The notes: generated by a model from the letters alone, not told the origin. 64,000 nucleotides of DNA from Paracoccaceae bacterium (GCA_016938875.1 JAFGTV010000006.1:47710-111709), one strand, 5' to 3'. Positions 37,151 through 47,531 are shown, counted from the first letter of the stretch. Program-made: numbers and translations.

Positions 37151-37297
37151 GTTTTCCCAGCCTGCCTTTTCTTTGTGCACTTGCATACGGACCGATGCAG
37201 TGTGATCCGTTCTATGCCAGTAATTGGCCAAAAGCGCAGCACAGATTGCGAATTGTCCCGCTTGGGGCCAGCTTGGGTCCGCTGGAGAGGTGAAATA

Positions 37298-38716
37298 ATG
37301 TACGACGAAATGTATGATGGCGCAAAAACGCGCAACGAATACAAGATTATCGCCGACTGGATCGCCCGCGAGGGGATCGAGGCCCTGCTGACCAAGCAAG
37401 ACGAGGCCGAAACCCTGTTTCGCCGCATAGGCATTACCTTTGCGGTCTATGGCGAGGGCGGCGATCCCGACCGGTTGATCCCCTTTGACATGATTCCGCG
37501 CGTCTTTGGCCCCACCGAATGGGACCGCATTGAGCGTGGGTCGATCCAGCGGGCCGATGCGCTGAACGCCTTTCTGCGCGATATATACGGCCCGCGCGAA
37601 ATGATCCGCGCCGGCAAGATCCCGGAACAGATGATCCTGAACAACGAGGCCTATGAACCCGTGGTTCAGGGCTATACCCCGCCGCTGGGCATCTATTCCC
37701 ACGTCGTGGGCGTCGATCTGGTGCGCGTTTCGGCCGACGAGATGTACGTGCTGGAGGATAACTGCCGCACCCCGTCGGGGGTGTCCTATGTGCTGCAAAA
37801 CCGTGAGGTGATGTCGCGCATGTTCCCCGAGCTGTTCGAAAGCAACATGATCCGCCCGGTCGACGGCTACGGCGACATGCTGGCCGAGGCGATGCAGGCC
37901 GTTGCCCCCCCGATGTGCGAGGGTGAACCGACGCTCGCGCTGCTGACGCCGGGACACTTCAATTCCGCCTATTTCGAGCATTCCTTTCTGGCCGACCAGA
38001 TGGGCATCGAGCTGGTCGAGGGGGGGGATCTCTTCGTCGACAACAACCGCGTCTACATGCGCACCACCCAGGGCCCGGAACGGGTCGATGTGATCTATCG
38101 CCGGATCGACGACGCCTTCCTGGACCCCAAGGTGTTCCGCCCCGACAGCATGCTGGGCGTGCCCGGCCTGATCGACGCGATGAAGGCCGGCGGGGTCAGC
38201 ATCGTGAACGCCCCCGGCGCAGGCGTGGCCGATGACAAGGCGATCTATACCTATGTCCCCGAGATGATCCGCTTCTACCTGGGCGAGGAACCGATCCTGC
38301 CCAACGTGCCGACATGGCGCTGCGCAGATACCGAGGATCTGAAATATGTTCTCAGCCACCTGGACGAGTTGGTGGTCAAGGAGGTGCACGGCTCTGGCGG
38401 CTATGGGATGCTGATCGGGCCCAGCGCGACCCGCGACGAGATTGCCGCCTATGCCGAACGGGTCAAGGCCGACCCCGACGGGTTCATCGCCCAGCCCACG
38501 CTGTCGCTGTCGACCGCGCCGGTGCTGACCGAAAACGGCCTGGCGCCGCGCCATGTCGATCTGCGCCCCTTCGTGATCTCGGGCAAGTCCACGCGGCTGA
38601 TCCCCAGCGGGCTGACCCGCGTGGCGCTGCGCGAGGGGTCGCTGGTGGTCAATTCCAGCCAAGGCGGCGGGGTCAAGGATACCTGGGTTCTGAACACGGA
38701 GGCCCCCGATGCTTAG
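37298..38716 (+). CDS. circularly permuted ATP-grasp ligase (type 2)
   Basis: A 472-residue enzyme. Signatures are RVFGPTEWDRIERGSIQRADALNAF, LEDNCRTPSGVSYVLQNR, PGHFNSAYFEHSFLADQMGI, VYRRIDD-type segment (VDVIYRRIDDAFLDP) and VVKEVHGSGGYGML, the permuted nucleotide-binding elements. Such enzymes activate a carboxylate with ATP to form amide bonds and are predicted to build short peptides or tags. GGAGAGG precedes the ATG at 37298. Its stop overlaps the alpha-E start by eight bases. Confidence 0.93.
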   Translation: MYDEMYDGAKTRNEYKIIADWIAREGIEALLTKQDEAETLFRRIGITFAVYGEGGDPDRLIPFDMIPRVFGPTEWDRIERGSIQRADALNAFLRDIYGPREMIRAGKIPEQMILNNEAYEPVVQGYTPPLGIYSHVVGVDLVRVSADEMYVLEDNCRTPSGVSYVLQNREVMSRMFPELFESNMIRPVDGYGDMLAEAMQAVAPPMCEGEPTLALLTPGHFNSAYFEHSFLADQMGIELVEGGDLFVDNNRVYMRTTQGPERVDVIYRRIDDAFLDPKVFRPDSMLGVPGLIDAMKAGGVSIVNAPGAGVADDKAIYTYVPEMIRFYLGEEPILPNVPTWRCADTEDLKYVLSHLDELVVKEVHGSGGYGMLIGPSATRDEIAAYAERVKADPDGFIAQPTLSLSTAPVLTENGLAPRHVDLRPFVISGKSTRLIPSGLTRVALREGSLVVNSSQGGGVKDTWVLNTEAPDA

Positions 38717-39692
38717 TCGCACCGCAAACGGTCTGTTCTGGATGTCCCGCTCGGTCGAGCGGATGGAAAATGTCGCGCGCCTGCTGGATGCCGGGCGGCG
38801 GATGGAATCCCTGCCCCAACCGGACGGCGCCAAGGCCACCGAATGGGGGTCGATCGTGATCGCCTCTGGGTGCAGAACCACGTTTCCCGCGCCGCTGGAC
38901 ACGGCCAGCCGCGCGAATGTTCCCTTGCACCTGGCCTTTGACGACACCAACCCGTCAGCGATCCGGTCCTGTGCCCGCGCGGCGCGTGAAAACGCCCGCG
39001 CGATGCGCACCGCGCTGACGTCGGAACTGTGGGACGCGGTCAACCTGACCTGGACCGACATCCGCCACCGCGACCCGCATGAGACCCTGCAGGGGCGCGC
39101 GTTCACCGATTTCCTGGACTGGGTGAAATCCCGCGGCGCGCTGATCCGTGGCCAGATCGACGCGACCCTGCTGCGCGACGAGGGGTATGCGTTTATCGAG
39201 CTGGGCAAATGGATCGAACGGGCCGACGCCACCGCGCGCCTGCTGGACGTGAAATACCACGTGCTGCTGCCCCACAGCAGCGACGTGGGCGGCGGCCTGG
39301 ACTATCTGCAATGGCTGCAACTGCTGCGCGCTGCAAACTCTGCCACAGCCTATCGCCACCTGTACCGGCGCAACATCGACCCCGAGGGCGTGATCGACTT
39401 GCTGGTGCGAAACCCGCGCAGCCCGCGATCGCTGGCCACCGGGACACAGGGCATCTGTGGCGCGCTGGGGGCGATCGGTGCCCATACCGCGGCCCAACGC
39501 GCGACCCATACGCACGCACAGACGCTGCGCGACCAGACGGCCGGCACGCGGGTCGCGGATATCATCAACCAGGGCCTGCACGAATGGCTGACAGACTTTA
39601 TCGGCGCGTTGAACACGCTGGCGATCGAAATCGGCGACGCCTATGGCTTTGACGGGCACACGGTTGAGCCCACCGAGGCCGTGGCCGAATAG
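38709..39692 (+). CDS. alpha-E domain protein (DUF403)
   Basis: A 327-residue, almost entirely helical protein. LSRTANGLFWMSRSVERMENVARLLDAG at the N-terminus, ENARAMRTALTSELWDAVNLTW, EGYAFIELGKWIERADATARLLDVKY and the C-terminal helices are the alpha-E family pattern. It accompanies permuted ATP-grasp ligases and transglutaminases in predicted peptide-synthesis loci and may be a substrate carrier or scaffold. Start overlaps the ligase stop by eight bases. Confidence 0.92.
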   Translation: MLSRTANGLFWMSRSVERMENVARLLDAGRRMESLPQPDGAKATEWGSIVIASGCRTTFPAPLDTASRANVPLHLAFDDTNPSAIRSCARAARENARAMRTALTSELWDAVNLTWTDIRHRDPHETLQGRAFTDFLDWVKSRGALIRGQIDATLLRDEGYAFIELGKWIERADATARLLDVKYHVLLPHSSDVGGGLDYLQWLQLLRAANSATAYRHLYRRNIDPEGVIDLLVRNPRSPRSLATGTQGICGALGAIGAHTAAQRATHTHAQTLRDQTAGTRVADIINQGLHEWLTDFIGALNTLAIEIGDAYGFDGHTVEPTEAVAE

Positions 39693-39777
39693 TCGCGCCC
39701 CGATATCCATTTGTTTCGCTTGCGCCGTATAGCACGGTGCGGATAGATGGGCCGTTCCCCGCCAACGGAAGACACCG

Positions 39778-40509
39778 ATGACCTATTGCCTTGCTCTGAA
39801 ACTCACCGAAGGGCTGGTGTGCCTGTCCGACACACGCACCAACGCGGGCGTCGACAACGTCGCGAAATATCGCAAGATGTTCACCTGGGAGGTGCCCGGC
39901 GAGCGGGTCATCACGATGATGACCGCCGGAAACCTGGCGATCACCCAGGCGGTGATGAGCCTTTTGCAGGAAAACATCGACAACCCCGAACCCGAGATCG
40001 AGACGCTGTATAACGCGCCCACCATGTTCCGCGTCGCCGAGATCGTGGGCGATGCCATGCGCGTGGTGCAGACCCAGTATGGGCCGGGCCTGTCGGCGAT
40101 GGGCGAAAGCGCGATGAGTTCGATCATCCTGGCCGGGCAGCGGATTGGCGGCAAGACGCGGCTGTTCCACATCTATTCAGCGGGCAATTTCATCGAGGCG
40201 ACCGACGACACCCCCTATTTCCAGATCGGCGAGCACAAATACGGCAAGCCGATCCTCGATCGCGTGATCACCAGCGATACGCCGCTGGACACTGCGATTA
40301 CGGCGGCCCTGTTGTCGATGGATTCCACCCTGCGTTCGAACCTGTCGGTGGGGATGCCGCTGGATCTGGCCGTGATGCGCGCGGATCGCATCGGCTTTGC
40401 CCAACTGCGCCGGATCGAAGAGAACGACACGAATTTCCAGCATTTGTCCGAGTCCTGGTCGGCGGCCCTGCGCAACGCCTTTGCCGAGATGGTGGGCATC
40501 CGCGTCTGA
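39778..40509 (+). CDS. Anbu proteasome-type peptidase
   Basis: A 243-residue Ntn-hydrolase of the ancestral beta-subunit (Anbu) family related to HslV and 20S beta subunits. After removal of Met the N-terminal residue is Thr1 (TYCLALKLTEGLVCLSDTRTN), with Asp17 and a lysine near position 32 completing the expected site. GESAMSSIILAGQRIGG and the C-terminal SWSAALRNAFAEM are family features. It forms ring or lock-washer assemblies in studied homologues. Eighty-five bases after alpha-E on the same strand, it would degrade the peptides or tagged proteins made by the locus. Confidence 0.93.
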   Translation: MTYCLALKLTEGLVCLSDTRTNAGVDNVAKYRKMFTWEVPGERVITMMTAGNLAITQAVMSLLQENIDNPEPEIETLYNAPTMFRVAEIVGDAMRVVQTQYGPGLSAMGESAMSSIILAGQRIGGKTRLFHIYSAGNFIEATDDTPYFQIGEHKYGKPILDRVITSDTPLDTAITAALLSMDSTLRSNLSVGMPLDLAVMRADRIGFAQLRRIEENDTNFQHLSESWSAALRNAFAEMVGIRV

Positions 40510-40821
40510 CCCCGCCCGAGAGGCCCCCGCATCTGCCAGGGCCAGGCGTGCATGATACCGACAACGGGGGCGACAGCGCAGGTTTTCGTCGCCCATGGCT
40601 CGTTCCACGGGCGCCTGGTGGCGGCCCAGGGCAGCGGGCGCGCGCGCCCCGGGAAACCCAGATTTCCTAAGGACTTGGCAAAACCGTTGACCCCCGGGCA
40701 ACACCGACCCATTCCATGGCCGATCGCCCATATCATCAATTGACACAAACGCCCCATCGGCAACACTGACCGGGACCGCCGGCTGGGGTCGGCGTCAACA
40801 GCGCGCTGCCTGGAAACGCGC
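40510..40821. other. 312-base intergenic region between Anbu and the Gtr cassette
   Basis: I see no convincing gene; a 63-codon frame starting at 40552 has Pro/Arg-rich, GC-shadow composition. A TTGACA at 40740-40745 with AACACT 16 bases later (40762-40767) may be the promoter of the gtr genes. No terminator is evident after the Anbu gene. Confidence 0.4.
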
Positions 40822-41247
40822 GTGGCCATGGAGAGGCAGTTGCAGCATCTTGACGCGACACCTGTGAAAGCGCGCAAGGCCGTCTATCACGAAGGCCTGC
40901 GGTTTGCCGCTGTCGGTGTCGTGAACACCACTGTCAGTTTCATCATCATCCTTTCGGCAAAACCGTGGATCGGCATCCTCGCGGCCAACGCGCTTGGCTA
41001 TGCGTGCGGTATCGCGATTTCCTTTTTGCTGAACCGTCGCTGGACCTTTGGGCACACGGGCGGCACCAGGGCCGCGATCATCGGGTTTTCTATTGTCACC
41101 GCGGTGGCATTCGTGTCGAATCTCGTCGTGATCTCGTCCTTTCAAAGGGCAGGGTTCACTTATCTCGTGGCCCAATTGGCAGGCTCTTTTTCCTATACCG
41201 CAATCAGTTTCGTAGGGTTGAAGTTTGGCGTATTCAGAAAGTCTTGA
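40822..41247 (+). CDS. GtrA family membrane protein (lipid-linked sugar flippase-like)
   Basis: A 141-residue protein with four membrane helices. RFAAVGVVNTTVSFIIILSA, the conserved GYACGIAISFLLNRRWTF and the last-helix LKFGVFRK are GtrA signatures. GtrA proteins are thought to flip undecaprenyl-phosphate-glucose to the periplasm. GTG at 40822 is taken as start; ATG at 40828 is equally possible. It overlaps the glycosyltransferase gene by 23 bases. Confidence 0.88.
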   Translation: MAMERQLQHLDATPVKARKAVYHEGLRFAAVGVVNTTVSFIIILSAKPWIGILAANALGYACGIAISFLLNRRWTFGHTGGTRAAIIGFSIVTAVAFVSNLVVISSFQRAGFTYLVAQLAGSFSYTAISFVGLKFGVFRKS

Positions 41248-42235
41248 ACCACAACCCGCGCAACGCGTCGCGCCGCGGCTTGGGATTGTCGTGCCGTGCT
41301 ATAACGAGGAAGCGGCGATCCCCATCCTGCTGGACGCCATCAGCGATCTCGTGCGGGGACTCGGCGAAAGCGGTCAGATCTCTGGCAGTGTCGATGTTCT
41401 GCTGGTGGACGACGGATCGTCAGACGCCACCTGGGCCACCATTCGAGACGCGGGCCAGAACGCCACCGCCAACCTTCGACTGCGCGGTTTGCGCCTGTCC
41501 CGGAACCAAGGCCACCAACGCGCGCTTCTTGCCGGCCTGTTGCAGGCCGAGGGCGATGTCGTTGTGTCGATGGACGCCGACCTGCAAGACGATCCCAAAG
41601 CCGTGCACAGGATGATCGCGGCCTGGCGGGACGGCGCCGAGATAGTCTTTGGTCAACGCGCATCGCGCGAGACCGACACCGCATTCAAGCGCACGACAGC
41701 CCGCGCCTATTACCAGTTGATGCATCGCCTGGGGGTCGACCTGATCCCCGACCATGCCGACTATCGCCTGATGAGCCGCAAGGCGCTGGACGCCCTGTCG
41801 GAGTTCGAGGAAGAAAACCTGTTTCTTCGCGGCATCGTCAGGCAGATCGGGTTTCAAACCGCGATCGTCCAGTATGACCGGCAATCCCGATCCGCTGGCC
41901 ACAGCAAGTATCCGCTGACCAGGATGATTGCGTTAGCGGTGGACGGGATGACCTCTTTCTCGGTCACGCCGCTGCGGGTGATCGCGTTGACAGGGCTGGT
42001 CGTGGCCATGCTCTCGATGTTCTACGTCATCTATTCGATCGTGGTCTGGGCGCTTGGCGGGACAGTTCCCGGCTGGGCCTCGATCGTGGTTTCAATCTAT
42101 TTCCTGGGGGGATTGCACCTGGTTGCCCTGGGAATTATCGGCGAATACATCGGCAAAATGTATCTTGAGACAAAGCGCCGCCCAAGATTCATCATCGACG
42201 AACTGACCGATTTTTCGGAACGGCCGCAGCCGTAA
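41225..42235 (+). CDS. GtrB-like polyprenyl-phosphate glycosyltransferase (GT2)
   Basis: A 336-residue protein. An N-terminal GT-A domain (LGIVVPCYNEEAAIPILLDA, LVDDGSSDAT, metal-binding MDADLQDDP, SRNQGHQRALLAGL) is followed by two C-terminal helices (about 245-310) and GEYIGKMYLETKRRPRFII, as in GtrB/DPMS-type enzymes that load a sugar from its nucleotide onto polyprenyl phosphate at the cytoplasmic face. It overlaps gtrA upstream and precedes the large membrane protein by 21 bases. Confidence 0.92.
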   Translation: MAYSESLEPQPAQRVAPRLGIVVPCYNEEAAIPILLDAISDLVRGLGESGQISGSVDVLLVDDGSSDATWATIRDAGQNATANLRLRGLRLSRNQGHQRALLAGLLQAEGDVVVSMDADLQDDPKAVHRMIAAWRDGAEIVFGQRASRETDTAFKRTTARAYYQLMHRLGVDLIPDHADYRLMSRKALDALSEFEEENLFLRGIVRQIGFQTAIVQYDRQSRSAGHSKYPLTRMIALAVDGMTSFSVTPLRVIALTGLVVAMLSMFYVIYSIVVWALGGTVPGWASIVVSIYFLGGLHLVALGIIGEYIGKMYLETKRRPRFIIDELTDFSERPQP

Positions 42236-42256
42236 AACCCTTACCCTCTTAGCGCG

Positions 42257-43825
42257 TTGGATCCAGTGCCAATCATCCCCAAAGACAATGCCGCACGACG
42301 TGCGCTGCTGGCTTGGATCGGCGCCAGCCTGGCGGTTGCCCTGCCCATTCTTTGCCACGTGAACCTGCCGCTCATTGATTTGCCCGCCCATCTGGCCCGG
42401 CATTATCTGTCCACCTACGAGGGCGGTGTTCTGGATCGGTTTTATGAATATCGGTTCAGCCTGGTTCCAAATTCCGCCGTTGACCTGATGTGGTACTGGG
42501 CTGGCTTTGGCTCGCCGGAACGGTTTTCGCAAATCGTAATGGCGCTTTATGCCGTGTTGTTCGTCACCTCGACCATGGTTCTTGCGCGCGCCGTCCAAGG
42601 GGCCTGGCGGGTCTGGCCGGCGACCGCCGCCTTGCTTGTCTATAACGCCGCCTTCTTTTGGGGTTTTCAGAACTTCCTGGTTTCGGTGCCGTTGGCGGTG
42701 CTTACGCTTGCGCTGTGGTATGCGACAGAGCAGATGCGGACATGGCAGCGCCTGTTGATCTTTTTTCCGATCGTGACGCTGATCTATGTGATGCACCTTT
42801 ATGCCTTTATCGGGCTCGGCCTTGCCGCGGCGGGGCGTGAAATACAGCGCCTTGTCGAGGCCCCGAAAGGTGCGCGCGGCGCACAGTTCCTGTCTGGCGC
42901 GGCCCTGTCCCTGCCCTTTGTCTTATGCTGTGTGTGGCTGCTTTATGATCTGTCGATTGCGGGCCCGAACCCGAATGGCGGCGGAACGGCCTATGGCACC
43001 TTGCTCGCACGGATCAGGCTGCCGATCCAGATGCTGTACGCACCGAACGGCGCCGGGTCGGACTGGATTTTTCTCGCGTTCAAATTAAAGGTCGGCCTGC
43101 TGGTGGCCTTTGCCATCGCGTTCCTGATCGGCTTTTGGAAGGGGCGCCTTGCGCTTCTGACCCTTGAGCGAAAGGTTACCGGATCGGTCATCGCCCTCAC
43201 GCTTGGCTGCCTGGCGGCCCCGACCAAGCTCAGTGGGGTTTTCTATTCGGATTTGCGGCTGCCGCTGTTTCTGGGGATTATGTTCTTTGCCGCAACCAGC
43301 TGGCGAAACCTCTCGCCGACAATTGAAAAATCTCTTGCTGTTCTCGTTGCGGCAGTTCTGATTTTCAACGGGATTTCGTTTGAGCGGTTCGCGAAAAACT
43401 ATGACGCGGACATTCACGACCTGTTGCGCGTAAGCCGCGCAATTCCAGAGGGCGCCAGGGTGCTGGCAGTGCGCGACAGTCAGCCTGAAATGTTCGACGC
43501 AAGACTTTGGCATGTCGACGCTTTCGTGGTCATCCATGCCGCTGCCTTTATTCCAACCCTGTTCCAAGGGGTTCATAATTTTTCGGTCAAGCCCGAGTGG
43601 CGGCATGCCAGCATCCCGCAAGGTGTTCCGCCGGGCAAGCAGGCCCTCGACGGCGATCATGTTCTGGCGAAAAACGCAGCCTTGCGTTTCATGCAAAACT
43701 GGCAACGGGACTTCACACATATTCTGTTGCTGGATCCAGAGGCCACACCGCCCGTCGCACAGGCCTATTTGCAAGAGACCGCGAAAGACGGACGTTTCAC
43801 ACTCTACACGGTGAAAAGACCCTGA
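42257..43825 (+). CDS. polytopic membrane protein of a Gtr-type cassette (putative GT-C glycosyltransferase)
   Basis: A 522-residue protein with about ten helices in the first 380 residues and a soluble C-terminus (about 400-522). An Asp pair in the first periplasmic loop region, LPLIDLPAHLARHYLSTYE, resembles the catalytic loop of GT-C polyprenyl-sugar transferases, but I see no named motif. Its position after GtrA and GtrB is where the serotype-specific transferase GtrC normally lies. The start is a weak TTG (42257), with GTG at 42266 as alternative. Codon use is A/T-richer than the neighbours, compatible with transfer. Confidence 0.68.
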   Translation: MDPVPIIPKDNAARRALLAWIGASLAVALPILCHVNLPLIDLPAHLARHYLSTYEGGVLDRFYEYRFSLVPNSAVDLMWYWAGFGSPERFSQIVMALYAVLFVTSTMVLARAVQGAWRVWPATAALLVYNAAFFWGFQNFLVSVPLAVLTLALWYATEQMRTWQRLLIFFPIVTLIYVMHLYAFIGLGLAAAGREIQRLVEAPKGARGAQFLSGAALSLPFVLCCVWLLYDLSIAGPNPNGGGTAYGTLLARIRLPIQMLYAPNGAGSDWIFLAFKLKVGLLVAFAIAFLIGFWKGRLALLTLERKVTGSVIALTLGCLAAPTKLSGVFYSDLRLPLFLGIMFFAATSWRNLSPTIEKSLAVLVAAVLIFNGISFERFAKNYDADIHDLLRVSRAIPEGARVLAVRDSQPEMFDARLWHVDAFVVIHAAAFIPTLFQGVHNFSVKPEWRHASIPQGVPPGKQALDGDHVLAKNAALRFMQNWQRDFTHILLLDPEATPPVAQAYLQETAKDGRFTLYTVKRP

Positions 43826-43857
43826 CAGCGATGCCCCGGTGAACGGCGCGCTGGCGC

Positions 43858-44955
43858 TTATTCCGCGCAGGCGGGCCGGAATGCCCGGCGCGGCAGGGGC
43901 ACAACCTCAACCGCTTGGGGAAACTCGTCGCCAACGGGGTCCAGCCGGGCCATCATCGCAGGCGTTGCCAACAGCGCGCCGGTATCGGTGATCATCAGCA
44001 CCGCCGAGACCCCCATCTGTGCCGCGACCCCGGGCCAATCGTTGCGCCCGGCCACGCTCAGCGCCGTGGCGGCGGCATCGGCGCGCGCGCCGTTGGTATC
44101 CAGCACCGAAACCGAAACGATCTCGCGCACCGGATAACCGGTCCGCGGGTCGATGATATGGGCGAACCGTTCCGCGCCGTGCTCAAAGTATCGTTCGTAA
44201 TTGCCAGAGGTGTGCAGCACCTCGCCAGGGCGCAGCGACACCGCCGCGACAGCCCCCCAGACAAAGGGATCGCGGATCGCCACGCGCCAGGGCCGGCTGC
44301 CATGCGCCCCCAGAACCTGCACCCCCCCGCCGGCATTCAACACCGCATTCTTGATCCCCATGGCCCGCAACGCGGCCCCGGCGAGGTCCAGCGCGGCCCC
44401 CTTGGCAAAACCGCCAAGATCCAGTTGGACGGCCGGGTTCACCGACCAAACCCGCGCCCCGTCAAAGCGCAGATCGGTCATCCGCGGTTGACCTGCCAGC
44501 AGGGCCGCAACCTGGTCCGGGGCGGGGGGCGCCCCCTCTGGCGGCGTATCGGCGTGAAACCCCCAAAGCCCGATCAGCCCGCCGATCGCGGGATCGAAAA
44601 GCCCCCCGCTTTCGCAGGCCAGACGCCGCCCCTCGTGCAGAACAGTCGCCAGCCGGTTATCGACCGTCAGCGCCTTGCCCTGCGCAATCGCGGTATTCAG
44701 ATCGCCCAGCGCGCCCGGGCGCCACGCGTGCCAGTCCGTGTGAAAATCCTGCAACATGCGACCAACGGCGGCTGTTGCGGCCTGTGCGGTGTCGCGGTCC
44801 TCTCCCCTGATCTCGATCTCGACCAGGGTTCCGAAAACATAGATCGTTTCGCGGAACTCCGGGTCGATCCGCGCCAGGCGTGCAGCCCCCGCAATCAGCA
44901 TCGCACCTGTCAGCACAAGCGTGAGAGCGATCACTCTAGGCCGTGGCCGTCTCAT
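43858..44955 (-). CDS. apbE: FAD:protein FMN transferase (ApbE/RnfF)
   Basis: A 365-residue protein with an N-terminal membrane or signal segment (VIALTLVLTGAMLIAGAARL). Conserved ApbE blocks are DFHTDWHAWRPGALGDLNTA, SGGLFDPAIGGLIGLWGF, LDLGGFAKGAALDLA, NAGGGVQVLGAH, the HTSGNYERYF segment and HIIDPRTGYPV. It attaches FMN through phosphoester bonds to Thr/Ser in RnfG and RnfD. R. capsulatus RnfF is an ApbE homologue in the same locus, so this is the functional equivalent. The ATG overlaps the rseC stop by four bases; it ends the sigma54-driven minus operon. Confidence 0.93.
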   Translation of the reverse strand: MRRPRPRVIALTLVLTGAMLIAGAARLARIDPEFRETIYVFGTLVEIEIRGEDRDTAQAATAAVGRMLQDFHTDWHAWRPGALGDLNTAIAQGKALTVDNRLATVLHEGRRLACESGGLFDPAIGGLIGLWGFHADTPPEGAPPAPDQVAALLAGQPRMTDLRFDGARVWSVNPAVQLDLGGFAKGAALDLAGAALRAMGIKNAVLNAGGGVQVLGAHGSRPWRVAIRDPFVWGAVAAVSLRPGEVLHTSGNYERYFEHGAERFAHIIDPRTGYPVREIVSVSVLDTNGARADAAATALSVAGRNDWPGVAAQMGVSAVLMITDTGALLATPAMMARLDPVGDEFPQAVEVVPLPRRAFRPACAE

Positions 44956-45452
44956 GGCGTGCCGTGCCCTTGCGCCGGGCGTACCTGTTCGATGCGCAGG
45001 GCGGATGCCAGGCGGCCCCGGCGATCGGCACGGCGCACAGGCAGAAACGACAGGGCCAGCACCGGCACACACAAGAGGGCCACGTTCAGATCCGACAACC
45101 CGAACGCCGAGAAGACCCCGGCCCCCAGAACCACCGCCGCCGGGGGCACCAAATAGGCCAGGGCCGCAGCCCCCAGAAACGCATTGCCGGACATCGAAAC
45201 CACGACCTCGTCCCCAGGCGCGATCGGCCCGATCCGCGGCAGGCCAATCTCTAGCGGGCCGGTTTCCAGCAGCTCGGCCAGCGCGCCCGCACCGCACCCG
45301 GCGCGGGCGGCGCAATGTGCACAGCCCGACACCCGGCTTGCCTCCAGCAAGACGACAGCCCCCTCAACGCCCGCAACCCGAAGCGTTTGGCGCAAGGCGC
45401 GCGGGTCCAACCCTGCCGGGTCCGCGCGGCACTGGCGGGTGTCGTCCGACAT
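44952..45452 (-). CDS. RseC/MucC-family SoxR-reducing-system protein
   Basis: A 166-residue inner-membrane protein. A cysteine-rich N-terminal part (SGCAHCAARAGCGAGALAELL) is followed by two helices (about 90-130) and a basic cytoplasmic tail. RseC-family proteins accompany Rnf/Rsx operons and in E. coli help keep SoxR reduced. Here it sits between fdxN and apbE, suggesting a role in electron delivery or Fe-S assembly of the complex. ATG at 45452; the longer frame overlaps fdxN and is not used. Confidence 0.88.
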   Translation of the reverse strand: MSDDTRQCRADPAGLDPRALRQTLRVAGVEGAVVLLEASRVSGCAHCAARAGCGAGALAELLETGPLEIGLPRIGPIAPGDEVVVSMSGNAFLGAAALAYLVPPAAVVLGAGVFSAFGLSDLNVALLCVPVLALSFLPVRRADRRGRLASALRIEQVRPAQGHGTP

Positions 45453-45460
45453 CGGTCGCG

Positions 45461-45661
45461 TCAGTCCTCGACCGGCACGATGCACCCGTCTTCCATGCAG
45501 ACGTTCAGGCATTGCGGCATGTCGTGGTCCGGCTCGCACTCGGTGCAGATGTCCGCCTTGATGGTGAACAGGCCCTTGCTGGGTATAATCGCCCCGGTCG
45601 GGCAAACGGGTTCGCAATCACCACAGGCAGTGCAAAGCGAGCTGTCGATCATCATGGCCAT
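45461..45661 (-). CDS. fdxN: 2[4Fe-4S] ferredoxin FdxN
   Basis: Sixty-six residues. First cluster motif CTACGDCEPVCP, second C-x2-C with an eight-residue insertion (CTECEPDHDMPQCLNVC), followed by MEDGC. This matches my recollection of R. capsulatus ferredoxin I (FdxN), the main electron donor to nitrogenase. It lies 57 bases after fdxC and eight before rseC. Expected expression under nitrogen-fixing conditions from the shared sigma54 promoter at 47382. Confidence 0.93.
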   Translation of the reverse strand: MAMMIDSSLCTACGDCEPVCPTGAIIPSKGLFTIKADICTECEPDHDMPQCLNVCMEDGCIVPVED

Positions 45662-45718
45662 GTTATGGATCCTTTCCTTGATGGGTCTGAATTGGTCCGC
45701 GCGTGTTCTTGGCCGGCC

Positions 45719-47330
<1,612 letters not shown>

Positions 47331-47381
47331 GTCTGGCGCTCCTGGCTTGGTTTGTCATTGCTGAACTACCCAGAAGGCGAA

Positions 47382-47396
47382 GCAAGGAGCGTGCCA
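47382..47396 (-). promoter_or_regulatory. sigma54 (-24/-12) promoter of fprA-fdxC-fdxN-rseC-apbE
   Basis: Reading on the minus strand, TGGCACG-CTCC-TTGC matches the RpoN consensus at every conserved base with correct spacing. It lies about 52 bp upstream of the fprA GTG. Confidence 0.87.
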
Positions 47397-47531
47397 AGAT
47401 CGCATCCGCACGCCCGCGCCCAGGTTCGCCGGGCGGAATGGGATTTCGAGGGGCAAAAAGGGTGCCGGGCGCACAAATGGCCCGCGCGAACGCGCGAACG
47501 ATCCCCTTTATCGACACGCCTGTCGGACAAA

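Noticed and set aside
37151..39232. 694-codon extension of the transglutaminase frame across the ATP-grasp and alpha-E genes
   Set aside because: The homologous N-terminus begins at 37150, and the opposite strand encodes two recognisable proteins. The open frame is an effect of high GC and codon bias.
40552..40743. 63-codon plus-strand frame in the gap after Anbu
   Set aside because: No ribosome-binding site, Pro/Arg-rich composition, and no similarity I recognise.
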